Shown: piece after piece, positions 8,905-20,667 of the stretch
How the letters are laid out: each line of letters begins with the position of its first letter
Numbering within the stretch: position 1 is the stretch's first letter
NCBI GenBank assembly: GCA_028551475.1
Contig: CM052358.1
Span: forward strand, 16,165,938 to 16,229,937
Direction of reading: 5' to 3'
From: Casuarina equisetifolia
Lineage: Eukaryota > Streptophyta > Magnoliopsida > Fagales > Casuarinaceae
DNA: 64,000 bases
Position numbers and translations under genes: made by a program
The notes under the pieces: generated by a model
Database searches by the model: none
Seen by the model: the letters and a program-made list of their open reading frames with translations, nothing else
Told to the model about the DNA's origin: nothing

Positions 8905-11620
8905 TGTAAGGTTTAATGGTTAACTAAGAAGGGGGGGTTGAATTGGTTATCTAGGTTTCTGTATACTTATTTATAGATTCAATCAATTATCAATAATAAA
9001 CATTTAAACATATAGATAGAAACATAAATGCACACAATTTTACACAGTGGTTCAGCCCTTGTCATCTACTTCCACCTTTTTCTCTTTTAACTCAATCGGT
9101 TGAAGTCTACTTTACTTCAAAGTTAAGAGAATAACCTCTCCTATATGTTCCAATTCATCCTTAAGGAGTCAAATGATCCATGATTACAATAAAAAGGTTG
9201 AACCAACCTTAATACAATAACAAATCTTTAAATGTGTAATGTTTGTAAGGAATATTGCTTATTAGTGAGCTAATTGAAGATATACAAAATCAATTCAAGC
9301 TCTAATCATAAAACCCTTAATTATATCAAAGTTAAGGTTTTGGATTTATAAGGGAGTTTATGTGCAAATGATAATTTGAGCTTAATTAGCACATAAACAA
9401 CTTAATCTAATAATAAACATTCACAAGAATATCAAAGTAAAAGAATATCACTGAAGATTTGAACTTTTTGTACAAATCTATGAAGATGCAATGAACTTGT
9501 AAGCTTCAATTTTTCTCAATCTTTCAATCAAATTTTTATCAAAAGTTGCAAACAACTCTCAAGAGCATCTCTTTATAGGAAGCAAACTAGCTTTCTATTG
9601 TTTCTGGTCAAACCTAACAAGCCCGTTGTGAATAATCCCATTAAAACTTTACAGAAGCTCCATCAAATAGTAGTATGAACAACAATTGATCATTCTCATA
9701 GCCGTTTTGACACCATAATCACTTTAGATTTCTTCTTGTTAGAGAATCAATGACATAAAGAGTAAGGCGAAAGAGAGAAGGCATTCGGCTTATCAATAAC
9801 CTTTTTAGGGTTCAAATGATTTTTCACATCGTGAAGGCTTAAGGGACTTCCTCTTAAGTGAAATGACATCACAACCAATTAATGAAATAGTAGATAGGCT
9901 AGGCTTGTAGCTTAGATTATAGGTTGAGCTTGATAACTCTATTTTTATATAGTTATTTTACCTATTTTAGGCAATAAATAACTTTAATAATTGTGAAAAA
10001 ACATTTGAACTCCTCTTTATTTACTTAAATTTATCTTGTTTATGTAGCACAAGAAGGCAAGGAAAAAAGAGATGAACATGGAGAGGCTGATGCTTATTGT
10101 GTGGCAAAATCATAATATCAAGATCAAGAGAGTCAAGATGGGCTTAGGCTTTGAATGATTGTTATTAGATTTTATTGTTATTGGGTTTTCTAAAAAATTA
10201 GAAAACTTAATCATATTAGGAGTTCAAAGCCTAATTAAATTAGGAGTTCAAAACCTAATTAAATTAAGAGTTCAAAACCCAATTGTTTTAGATCTCTAAG
10301 ACCCAATTCTAATAGGATAAGAGTAGGTTTAAACCTAAACCCTATTTAAGAGAAGAGAAGAGGCAAAAGAAAGAAGAGGAGGAAATTGAGCACAACTCAA
10401 GAAAGAGGCCAAGAATTCAAGATTTTCTTGAAGAGAAGACAAAAAGGGTGACAGACTTCTTGTTCTTGGATTCAAGATGCCTTCTTTATTCCCTATTATT
10501 ATTCTTCCTCATTATTTCTTTATGCTTTAGTTTATTTTTGTTAGAGCTACGATGTAACCTAATTATGATGGTATGAATCTTATGATTATTATGTTTTGCA
10601 AGATATTTTATTTATGTGAGTTATATATTATTATGCTTAATGCTTTTAAGTGATTGGCCACCACTTGAATGATTTGATGTGTATGTTTGAGACTGAGAGG
10701 TAATAATATGCAATTGCTTCTTATAATATATAACTATGAATTAAATATGGATAGACATATACCATGTTGTTTGTGTGGCTTTTGGTGATAAGATAATCGA
10801 AAGATTTATTGTAAACTGGGAATGTTCATAGATCCTAATGCATTTGGTTTGTTTCAATTCACATATAGAAATATAGTGAATTAATGAACTAAGTAGGTTT
10901 GCTATACCTAGACATAGGATAGTAAATAAATTAAGAAGTTCCGCCATCACATAGATATTATCCCTCTTACAAGCATACATAACCTACATTAGTACCTCAT
11001 AGTTATGGTGAAATCGGACACTCTAACATATTTTGTGTATTTAGTTTTATTAAATTTAGTTGATTAGTTTATTCTCTATCAATTTGGATTTGTTAGATAA
11101 ATTCTAAGAGTTGTTCACTGTTAGTAATTAGTTGGCATAATAATCACCAATCTCTGTGGGATGATACTTTCCTTATCATTATATTACTTGTTCAACATGT
11201 TCACTTGCATTTAAAATTCACCAAACACTCCCAAGAGCTTAATCCATTTGAATAATGATCTTCATTTAAGCATGGACTAGCTAATTAAAATCAAGCATCA
11301 TGTTCTCAATTTTTTGGCCTTTATAGTGTAATTCTTGATTCACATGTACCTACAATTGCATAAATCCAAGTATCAATTTTCCTTTAAATATTCAAACATT
11401 TCTTTAGCCTTAGAGAATATTTTTTAAGGTATTATATAAGGTTAATTTATGAAAGAATGTAAGAACCTAGCTACCTTATTATTCATGTGTTGATATTATA
11501 ATTTACACACATTTTACTTCCTTGATATTCAATATTGCATATAATCATATGAAAAAATATTTTTACAAACATTATATGCAACCAACATTTTGTCACAACA
11601 AAACATACCTTTTTCCAACA
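8905..11620 (-). mobile_element. Type-A solo LTR, copy 1, with nested type-B LTR
   Basis: Starts TGTAAGG and ends TTCCAACA. The minus strand reads TGTTGGAAAA...CAATTCAACC(C)n...CCTTACA. Perfect target duplication ACTAT at 8900-8904 and 11621-11625. Without the nested insert it is about 1.4 kb. It lies in the integrase gene: MDFVECLAH ends at 11626 and SE(R)GRHILMV resumes at 8904. No coding region is present, so it is a solo LTR left by recombination between two LTRs. Confidence 0.85.
9931..11234. mobile_element. Type-B solo LTR, copy 2
   Basis: Starts TGATAACTCTATTTTTATA and carries CACCAAACA at 11219-11227. GAGCT precedes it (9926-9930) and recurs at 11235-11239, seven bases past the expected end, so the right boundary could be 11227 or 11234. 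The middle shares long stretches with copies 1 and 3 (GATGTAACCTAATTATGATGG at 10551; GACATATACCATGTTGTTTG at 10753). It lies inside the type-A LTR. Confidence 0.75.
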
Positions 11621-11625
11621 ACTAT

Positions 11626-11900
11626 GAGCTAAACATTCCACAAAATCCATAAAGATGTCCTACCAGGCTTGATTTAGGTACATATAGGTGTTGTAGTAAC
11701 CCAAGATATGACAATCACTTGGCCTTGTAGCATTAACATACCTCACATTTAGTCATCCATGCCTCCATAATCTATCTCATGCTTGGCTAGTAGAAATGTT
11801 ATTGCACATTTTTTTTCTCATGATCCTTGAATGGCCCTTAATATCAAAGTCACACAACTACTATGTTATCTACTCTCTTAAGGAACTTTGGCTTCCCACC
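11626..11900 (-). pseudogene. Gypsy integrase N-terminus
   Basis: Minus-strand reading holds CEVC...KAK, GLLQHLYVP and DIFMDFVE, the blocks that normally read C..C...K....PAGLLQPLPIP..W.DI.MDFVEGLP. The type-A LTR at 8905-11620 interrupts it a few residues after MDFVE. Stops are present. Confidence 0.75.
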
Positions 11901-12914
11901 ATACCATGTCTTTAAACCTTAATACCCTATTTAACCAAACTACAACTTGGGTGAGCATATGAGTTAATTACCAATTCCATTATAATATTTTCAATGTAAG
12001 AATCCCCTTTATAACTTTATAGTACTTCATGTATCTAACTAGGCTATAATACTTACACGAGTTATAGTTAAGTCTTCTAAACCCCTTAGTAGCCTTAAAA
12101 GTGCACCCACAATCCTATTCTCACTCCCATGCTTGTGTTAGATCTCATAATCAAACTCAAGAAGTTTGATAAGCCACTTGTGCTATACTAGAATGGTCAC
12201 TCTCTATTCCAACAAATGTTTCAAGTTGTTATTGTCAACATACACTATGAGGTGATTACCTAGTAAATATGATCTCTAATTCTACACAACCATCAATATT
12301 GTTAATAATTTTTTTATACATTGAAAGGTGCAAGTGCTCCAGTGCAAGTGCCTTGTTGAGTTAAGTTATCAACCTCCATCTTGCTTTAACACTACTCTAT
12401 GCCCCCATAACTTGCATTTGTTTCCAACAAAAAGGTTTTCTTAAAATCTAAATTTACTAAAATGGGGGTAGAGCTCATTGGTTGCTTAAGCATCTTAAAG
12501 GCCTTAAATGCATCATCTAACCATTAGAAGTTATCTTTCTTTAGGATCTATGTCAAGGCTTGGCTCATCTACCTATAGTCCTTAACAAATCTCCTATAAT
12601 AGCCTATGAGTCTTAAAAATCATCTTAACCTTTTAATTGTTGTTAGCCAAGGCCAAGCAACCATATCTTTTATCTTCTGAGGGATTTGCCTTTATCCCTT
12701 CACCTAAGATAATATGTCTCAAGTACTCAATTTGACTCTTAGCAAAGGCACATTTGTTCTTCATGGCAAACAACTGGTGATCTTTTAAAAGCTACAAAAC
12801 CACTCATAAATGTTATATGTAGGTTTCCCTAGTCAAGTTATAGACCAAGATATCATTAAAGAAAGTAAGCATAAATTTCCTTAAATGTGGTCAAAAAGTA
12901 TGATTCATAAGGCC
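11901..12914 (-). pseudogene. Gypsy RNase H and connection region, heavily decayed
   Basis: This lies between recognisable RT (12915-13262) and integrase (from 11900) and so should hold the thumb and RNase H. On minus, a fragment FNDILVYN at about 12855-12835 matches the RT F-D-D-ILVY catalytic block with the first Asp changed to Asn. Below that only scattered similarity remains. Confidence 0.55.
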
Positions 12915-13262
12915 CTAAAATGTGGTTAGGGCATTGGCAAAATTGAATGACATGACAAAGAACTCATAGTGGCCTTGATGACTCCTAAAGGTCATTTTTG
13001 GGATGTTCATTGAAAACATTAGCACCAATTGATACCCAAATCTTAAGTTTAACTTAAATAACCAAGTTGCTTCATGAAGTTCATCTAAAAGCTCATCAAT
13101 CACTAGTATCAATAATTTATCCTTAACTATAAGCTTATTCAAGATACAATAATTCATATAAAATCTCCAACTCCCATCATGTTTCTTAATCAGTGGCACT
13201 AGTGATGCAAACAGTCTTGACTTATTACAAATTACTTTTGTAGTCAACACATCTTCCATCAT
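12915..13262 (-). pseudogene. Gypsy reverse transcriptase fingers/palm
   Basis: A 115-aa open stretch with LIKKHDGSWRFYMNY, LNKLIVKD, VIDELLDELHEA, FKLNLRFGYQ and HQGHYEFFVMSF. These are the Ty3/gypsy RT blocks VKKKDGSWR.C.DYR.LN, IDELLDEL.GA, FSKLDLRSGYHQIR and HEGHYEFLVMPFGL.NAP.TF. The catalytic Asp of SKLDL is Asn here. A TAG stop follows LTTF at 12912. Confidence 0.85.
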
Positions 13263-14090
13263 TTCCTCAATTTCTACCTTTGCATATATGTATACTAATA
13301 GGGCCTTACATTAATTGGCTGACTCCCTATTTATAAAAAGATTTGGTGACCAAACTCTTAGCTTAAGGGAAGTTGAGAAGGGTTTTCAAATACATCTTAA
13401 ACTCCCTCATCATTCCTTCTAATTCCACTGGTATCTCCTTTGATTGGGTCATATTAATAGCCTTTAGTTAGCCTATGAACAATGTGGATGCTCTATCGCT
13501 CATCTACAAAAACTAAATCCACTAATAGAAGCTAATGATACTCCTTCACTCCATGATCTCTATAACACTGCTGGCTCTCCTCCTACCTAAATGGTCAATG
13601 TATTTTTTACAACATCCAAATCAATAAGGCTGACCTTCTCGACCCATTGCATACCTAGAACCGTATAACAACATCTCAACAACAATAATCTTACCTCCAT
13701 AATGAACTGGTAGCCTTGAATCCTCTAACTAAATTGACAACATTTCATATTTCCATTTAACTAATGGTCTTTTACTACCACTACCTTATTCACTAAAAGG
13801 TTTCACTTCTTCTAGTTAACACCCTAATCTTTGTACTAATCCACATTTACAAAGTTATGCATGGTCTTTGTATCAAATAATATGTTAATTTTAGAGTTTC
13901 TAGCGACTGCCCTTAACCTAAAAGAGCTTGAGGAGGAAGCTCCCAACATCGTATGGATGGAGAGAACATCATCTATCTCTATTTCCATCTAATTCTCTTG
14001 AATTTCTTGCATAAATGCTAACTCTCTATCTATTTGGTCAACTTGCTCTTTATCTTCAATTACCCAAAAAAATTATTTCTTCTTATAGAC
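13263..14090 (-). pseudogene. Gypsy protease/linker region, degenerate
   Basis: Sits between the gag zinc knuckle and RT. No clear DSGA-type protease motif could be read; a decayed form may be present. Frames are closed by many stops. Confidence 0.4.
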
Positions 14091-15707
14091 ATGATCCTTG
14101 AACCATTTTTTATCACAATATAACACAATTTTTGTTCCCTTTGGACTTGTGATGCTCTTTGTAAAGAATTGCATGTCCTTACCAAGTTTAGTGGCCTTCA
14201 CACCCCAAGATCAATCACCACTAGTTCTTGATGTCATAGTAACCTAAAGGCAATTAACACTTATCTAAGCTATAACTAACCTTTTAGCTTTTGGTGGCAT
14301 AAGTTTCTCATTCATTAATACTCAAATACATGTTTTAAGTTATAAGGATCCAACAACATAACTAGTTCTTTAATGTCATCCTTTAACCCTACTAAGAAAG
14401 CTTCTAAGAATCTTACCTTTGTCCATCTTGGGTTTTGTACTAAAATGTTATATCTTAGTCTATCAAATTCTTGGACATAAGCTAACATTGTGGAAGTTAA
14501 CCTAAGCAAATGAAATTCTCCTATGACACCTTATTAATCCTTGATAGCAAACTTATCATACATTTTCTTTTTTAAACTAAGTCTAGCTAACTTGCCTTTT
14601 TCATGGAAATAATTCTTAACCCATTCTATAGCTTTTTCTTTAAAATAAATCACAGCATCTTTCACTTTCTCATACTCATCTATGGGATCAAAATGGAAAT
14701 AAAATTCACTATTAGTGATTCATTCTCCAAGTTTAAAACCTTTAAATTTTAGAAAATTAGGGCATTCATGGTGGGATTTAGAATTATTTATGTTCGTTTT
14801 ACCATTATTGTCCCCTTCAAAGTTCAAGCCAAGCCCACTAACATTGGTCCCCTAACTCAATTGGCCATAAGTAATAGGAGATGTAAAACCTAAATTTTTA
14901 GGTCCACCTTGTGGTCCCCAAGCTATTCTTAAATTACAAGCTAAATAATTAAGCCCTAACCTATTGGATGACCTTGGAGACTAGGCCCTTAGCCACTTGT
15001 AGGCCTTGTTGACTAGGGCCCTAGCCCATTGGTAGGCCTTACTAAATAGGTCCCCAACCCAAGTCTTACCCAAGTCACATAAGTCCCTATCCCATAAGTG
15101 ACCCATGCGAGAAAGGGCATGAAAAGTGTTTGCCTTCAGGTCCATATGGTCTATGGGGAAGCATCGGCAGATACCATGGCAACAGTTGGGGTGGCCATGG
15201 TGGCAAAGGGTTTCGACTAACAGTTGGTAGAGGCCCCCACTTATGAAAGGGTGGCTAGGGGTATGAGTAACCCCTGCTATCACTATGGGAAGGCAGGTGC
15301 CCATGACTTGACCCATTATGCTTTAGGCTAATGGCAAGTAATCTGATGTCAAGAAGTGGTGAATCTAATCTATAAAAGGCCAATAGGTGGCCAGTGACAA
15401 AAAAATCCATGTTAGGTGGCAAATTGACACCATGCCCTAATGGGTTAAAACTTTACCCATAACCCAACCTAAGTTTTTTGAGGGAAATTTTAGGTAGTTG
15501 AACTATTTTAAGTGGTATATTGGCCTAGGGAAAGGCTAGGGAGGCTTAATGGCTGAAAACTCCTATAGTTGGGACTAGGTTAACATTGAATTCAAGCAAC
15601 CTAATGGATATAAGGTGGAGCATAAGTGCTTGCAAGGTGTTTTGGAGGGGGGGTAAGGCGATAATTTAATGCCATTGAGGTTTTCAATGGTGACAAAGTG
15701 GTAGGGC
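14091..15707 (-). pseudogene. Gypsy gag, main part
   Basis: Minus-strand gag blocks: a frame at 14509-14315 with YVQEFDRLRY, WTKVRFLEAFLVGLKDDIKE and a following VMLLDPYNL, as in the retrotransposon gag domain (EF..L......E....FL.GL...I...V....P..L). Before it, WVKNYFHEKGK is legible near 14640-14580. Near 14130-14090 YCDKKWFKDHVYKK matches the zinc knuckle YNCDEKW..GHRCK, with its second and last Cys lost. The stretch 14950-15700 has a biased composition and no clear motif. The reading is split at 15708 by a type-A LTR. Confidence 0.65.
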
Positions 15708-16631
15708 CCATCTATTGGATATGGATTAACCCAATAAAGGTGAGGGTGGGTGATGGGGGGGTTGGATTGGGTTTACTTATCCCTTTTTAAATCCTTGTGA
15801 CTAGATAATGTAAAAGTAATAGATAAAGTACACATGAATTGTTCAAGTGGTTTGGCTAAATACTCAGGCCTACCTCCACCCCCTCTTACCAATAGTAAGA
15901 AAGCTCTTTTACTAAAATATAAGAGTTTTCTCTTAATTTTAGTACACCTAAATCCTTTGTTCATAGAACATAAGGATTCATAGTTTACTCCACAATACAA
16001 TCAGCCTACATGGCTTAAAACACTTCACAATACACTTAGCTCAACATGGCCTAGCATACTTCATAATCCAACCAATACAAAGACTTTGCACAATAAAGAC
16101 TTCACCAACACTAGACCACACACAATTTGTAAATGAATCATAACTATTCAACTTTACTTCTTAATACAATAATCAAAATCCATCACTTGAAGATAGGTAA
16201 ACAAGATGTAGTAACTTGAAGTAATCATCATAATGTCATAATCAAAGTGAAACTACCAACTTCCTACACAGTGAGTATTACTTAAGAATCAAGAATATGA
16301 TATAGGCAAACACATATGAAACTTAAGTAAATACATATACTAAGACAAATAAGCTTTAGCATGTAATGCAACCGTTTATCAATCACTTTTATATGCTTAG
16401 TAACATATAACTATTTTAACAATGATAAAGTTTTACTCATAAAAGCAATGTTACCAAAAGCTTTAGCTAAACAAAAAGAGATTTCAAATTAGAACATTGT
16501 TACTAAGAGTTTGCAACACAATGAGATCAAGAAGCTTTTCTCGTTTAGAAAACAATTTAGGCTTATAATAAGTTTCTTTCTCAAGAGTGATGTTTCTCTT
16601 TTGAAAAACCCTAACACACTTACTTATAAAT

Positions 16632-19042
16632 TGATAACTCTATTTTTATAGAGTTACTTTGACTATTTCAAGATATAAATAATATAAGTTTTACAAGATA
16701 ATATTTAAGTTTTTATATATTTATGTAAATTTGTGTTATTTACTTAGCTAACCCTAAAAGAGCATGAGAAATAAAGGAAAAGAAAGCTACAAGAAGACAC
16801 ATGAAGAATATGAGGAAAGAAAGAGAAAAAAAAAAAAAAAGGCAATGTGTAAAGTAGTAAAAAGAAGAAAAGGACAAAAAAAAAAGTCAAAAGAAAAAAG
16901 GAAAGGTAACATGTAAAAGAGAAAGAAAAAGACAAAAAGTATTGGATTTTATGACTTAACAAGAAGGGGGGTTGAATTGTTAGGACCAACAATAGTATAC
17001 TATTTAATCACAATATCATTGTGGTATTGTATTTAACCGAAAGTGAATGTGGTTGAATGATCAAATAGATGAGCTCACTAATCGATTCTTCACTTAAAGA
17101 GAACTTCAAAACATCTTCTGTGTCAAACCTTTCTCCATACATTAGATCTTCTTAAATAGAAAAAATAGAGCTAGGGTTTCAAACATTCAAACCTCAGTAA
17201 TGAAGCTTTCTTCTCATTAGAAGAGCAAATCAACCTTCAAATCATCTTCACATCTTCCTTCTAAAACATAAATCTAACCGTTCTCACACTAATTTTCTCA
17301 GAAATCCTCCCGTTGAGGATTCAGTTACCAGCAACGCTGTTCCTCCATCTCTCTCCCTCCTTTCTTTAATTGGCATTTATTTATTCTTAGGCATCACGTG
17401 TGATTAAGTGAGATGGTGTCTAAGTGAAATGGTGAGTTTCATTTTGACACAAGCTAGGCTCATAACTGATGAAGCGGGCCAACAATAATAGTAGGCCGAG
17501 AGATATGAGCAGGATAAGAGTGATAACAGGCCAAGAGATATGAAGCATATAATATAAGTTCTTGGTAAGACCAAAGTTTACTCTAAAAATATAACCAAAT
17601 ACTTCATACCTTCATCCAAGCAAGAGCAAGTATCATTTTTTCTCAAACATGATATATGACATATTTAACATTAATTTAGTAAGCCTTTTTCTTAAGACAT
17701 TATATAATGATATTAAATAAATCATTTCTTAAGAGCACTATATAGTAAGATTATATCAAGAAATGTAGAAACTCTGTTATTTTATAATATCATTGATTGA
17801 TATTATAATTTGTACACCTTTTACTTCCTATGGTTTTCTTTTGTACTTATGAAAAACATATTTCTAGAAATATATTCATAAATACATTTTGTCACAACAA
17901 AACCCCTATTTTCCAACAAAAAGGACAAGAGAAGAAATAAAAGAAAAGAGCAAAAAGTGAATTGTGAAGAGTGCTAGGGTACACTGCCTAAGTAGAGATA
18001 AAAAAAGGAGCAACGTGAATAAAAAGGAGAAGGCCCTCAAGAAGAAAGAGAAAAGAGTAGAAAAAGAAAAAAGGTGTGTGTTGTTGTCGGAACAAGGAAG
18101 AAAGAGAAAAATCAAAGAAGAAAAAGAGAAATAGGTGCGAAAGCTTCCTCTACTTCATATCATTCTTGATTTTGGTTTGATTTGTAGAATTTGGCAAAGA
18201 ATTCTTAAAGAGAAGACAGTGTGATAACAACTTTTCTATTTTTTATTTGAGATATTTTGTTTAATTTCTACTATTACTTTGATTTGTTATTTCATTATGT
18301 TCTAAACTTCTTTTCTTAGAGCAAAGATGTAGCCTAACTATGATGATGTGAATTTTATAAGTTTCTATAATTTACAAGATATTTTATTTATGTAAGTTAT
18401 ATATTATTATGCTTAATACTTTTAAGTGATTAACCACCACTTGAATGATTTGATGTACATGTTTAAAACTAAAAGGTAATAATATGCAATTGCTTCTTAT
18501 AATATATAACTATGGATTAAATATAGATAGACATATACCATATTATTTGTATGGCTTTTGATAATAAGATAATAGAAAAATTTATTGTAAATCAAAAATG
18601 TTTATAGATCCTAATGGATTTGATTTGTTTCAATTCACATATAGAGATATAATGAATTAATAAACTAAATAGGTTTATTATACCTACACATAGGATAATA
18701 AATAAATTAGAAATTCTATCATCACATAGGTATTATCATTTTTTTTAGCACAAACTATGAAAATTCATATTTAGTAATTATGGTGAAATCGGATGCCCTA
18801 ACATGTTTCTTATATTAGTTTTTCTTCTTGGATTCAATTCCAAGTAGCTTTAAGTTTTCATTTTGGAAATTTTAAATTTTAATTCATAATCAACAATCTT
18901 TTGATTTGCTAGATAAATTTAAGGATTAATTCATCGTTGGTACTTAATTAGTACATTATTCACCAATCTTTATGGATGATACTTTTCTTATCATTATATT
19001 ACTTGTTCGACATGTTCATTTGCATATAAATTTCACCAAACA
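16632..19042. mobile_element. Type-B solo LTR, copy 3
   Basis: Starts TGATAACTCTATTTTTATAG, ends TTTCACCAAACA, with a perfect duplication TAAAT at 16627-16631 and 19043-19047. This copy defines the family ends best. Its own length is about 1.43 kb once the nested type-A LTR is removed. It is purine-rich near 16780-16940 and 17919-18130, with no coding region. Confidence 0.85.
16940..17918 (-). mobile_element. Type-A solo LTR, copy 2
   Basis: 979 bp, TATTGG...CCAACA, with a perfect duplication AAAAG at 16935-16939 and 17919-17923. The minus strand starts TGTTGGAAAATAGGGG, followed by TTTTGTTGTGACAAAATG, which also occurs at the end of copy 1 (11590-11605). It is the youngest layer of this stack. 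Confidence 0.85.
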
Positions 19043-20020
19043 TAAATGATAAATGCAAAACTAACCGTTAGGGTTCTTTCCGTAGTTTGCTTATAAGACA
19101 CGTAGTTTTATAGAATATAGGTCATTAATTTCAAAAAATAATCCTTACATAATAGCAATCATGACCTCACACAAAGATTTGATTTGTAAAACCAAAAAAT
19201 TTCAAACAAGCAAATCAAAACTACCATTTTTACAATACATGATGCCTTAATTGTTCAAGCTTAACATAGATAGTGCCATTATTGATAGCACACAAAACCT
19301 CATTTGTGCAATCTAGATTCTTTCATATATGGAACAAAAACATGATTTAAAATAGGAATGGAGAGTTTCTTATTGAATCTAGCTAAACCTATTTGAAAAG
19401 CTTACATCTTTTCCTAAAAAATCCTTCCCACTTATCTTCTCCAAGGGCATGTAGAGAGAAGGTTTTATTTTCTTTCCTTCTCAAGCAATAGAGAGAAGAG
19501 AAATGTTTTCTCTCTCTTCCTTTATGTTGATTTAACAACACATTTTTCCTTATATTCAAAACGGTGTGGTTTGCTCCCCCTTCTTTAGATAGTTTCTCAC
19601 ATGCTCCATTTTCATTCAATTTAATATTATAACACATGGTATTTGTGAATTATTCTCATATAATTTTAACATTATAAATATTCATGAAGCATAGTCATAC
19701 ATGAACTAGTAGTCACATGTAGGTGTACACAAACACATATTTTGTCATAAAGATTTTCTTAAAGCTTATTTTGGTACGTGAGAACTATGTAATTTGACAA
19801 ACAATCATTGAATTGATTATTTGTGTTATATGTGTTCCATAATTTTTGTTGTCACAAGAATGATTAAAATACTTAATATATATAAATAATTTTTCAAATA
19901 TTTTCAACATCAAAATATATTCAACACCATCTAGTACATGCCAATTACACACGGTGGCAACTAAAGAAGGGCACAATGGTTCCACCAAGGGGGCTTCCGA
20001 GTTTGGGACAGTGGGCTCAG

Positions 20021-20212
20021 CTATGATGACTTGCTTCCAGGATGCATGAAGGCTTGAATGATTGCCTCACCAGCTGGCAAAGTCACCGAGGGGTTACCAA
20101 AAGCTTGAGCCAACAGATAAGTGCACAAGGCACAAAGGATCTCTTTCTGATTAGCAGACGTGGAAGAGAGGTTGTCTTCAACATTTTGCAAATGAGACTC
20201 ATTTTCAGCCAT
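20021..20212 (-). pseudogene. Probable gag N-terminus of the gypsy element
   Basis: A 63-aa frame starting 60 bases downstream of the primer site, where gag is expected: MAENESHLQNVEDNLSS and following. It lacks a diagnostic domain. The assignment rests on position and on continuity of the element towards 19932 and 15707. Confidence 0.45.
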
Positions 20213-20257
20213 TGTACGGGTACGAGTCCTGATGATGCTTCAATATGCTAGATTGGT

Positions 20258-20272
20258 GGTTCTAGGATACCA
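20258..20272 (-). promoter_or_regulatory. Primer binding site of the gypsy element
   Basis: Minus strand TGGTATCCTAGAACC next to the 5' LTR end resembles the initiator-Met site TGGTATCAGAGCC with decay. Confidence 0.65.
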
Positions 20273-20273
20273 T

Positions 20274-20667
20274 TCTTAATAATTAAAAGTCTAAATAACA
20301 AGAACATTCTAGATCCTAGGAAATTTAGGCAAAGTCTTGCTTGAATATTGAACAATTTTCTTAAATACAATACAAAGTTTTCATCACAAAAGTAGAGCAT
20401 TATATTCACTATGAAATTGCAATCTTTGCAACTACCACACTAGCTACAAGTTACAATTAAGCTAGATAACCTTACAAGTTCTATGGCTAAACTACATAGC
20501 AAGAAGAAGAACATTCTTCAAGTTGATGGATACCCGTCTTTTGCTTTCTTTTCCTTTTGTTCCTCCCCTCGGTTTGCTCTTTGCCGTTTTTGCCCTTTGA
20601 AGTTCCCTTTTTTTTTTTTTAACTTCTGACAAGCTACATACCTTAGCATTGTACTAAGGTCTTAACA
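20274..20667 (-). repeat. 5' LTR of the gypsy element
   Basis: 394 bp. Aligns end to end with 3199-3593. It ends CTTAACA at 20667. Confidence 0.8.

Larger units (their letters stand above)
15713..19926 (-). mobile_element. Type-A-related solo LTR, copy 3, with two further nested layers
   Basis: Starts TATTGGATAT, as does the type-A copy at 16940 (TATTGGATTT), and ends ATTCAACA. A G-rich tract and GGTTGGATTGGG near 15755-15771 are the minus-strand counterpart of the ...CAATTCAACCCCCC end. Perfect target duplication CCATC at 15708-15712 and 19927-19931. Its own sequence is about 1.8 kb (15713-16631 and 19043-19926). It splits the gypsy gag. Confidence 0.75.
3199..20667 (-). mobile_element. Ty3/gypsy LTR retrotransposon, decayed, split by four insertions
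   Basis: Two similar LTRs of about 395 bp (3199-3593 and 20274-20667) bound a minus-strand element. The 5' LTR (right) is followed by a primer site at 20258-20272 resembling the initiator-Met site. Gag, RT and integrase blocks then run in the expected order towards lower coordinates: gag 20.2-19.93 kb and 15.7-14.1 kb, RT near 13 kb, integrase 11.9-11.63, 8.90-8.77, 7.16-6.69 and 4.04-3.7 kb. Removing the nested elements leaves about 6.3 kb, a normal length. Many stops and frameshifts show it is dead. The flanks (CAATA left, AAATG right) are not a matching duplication, so the ends may have decayed or recombined. Confidence 0.85.

Noticed and set aside
14981-15316. 111-aa minus frame in the gypsy gag region
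   Set aside because: His/Cys-rich by composition, but no zinc-knuckle spacing and no family match; probably a chance frame in a decayed element.
16744-18115. Phe/Leu-rich minus frames resembling membrane proteins
   Set aside because: They arise from purine-rich tracts of the type-B LTR; low complexity and no domain.
20042-20251. 69-aa plus frame
   Set aside because: Antisense to the presumed gypsy gag start and without domain similarity.
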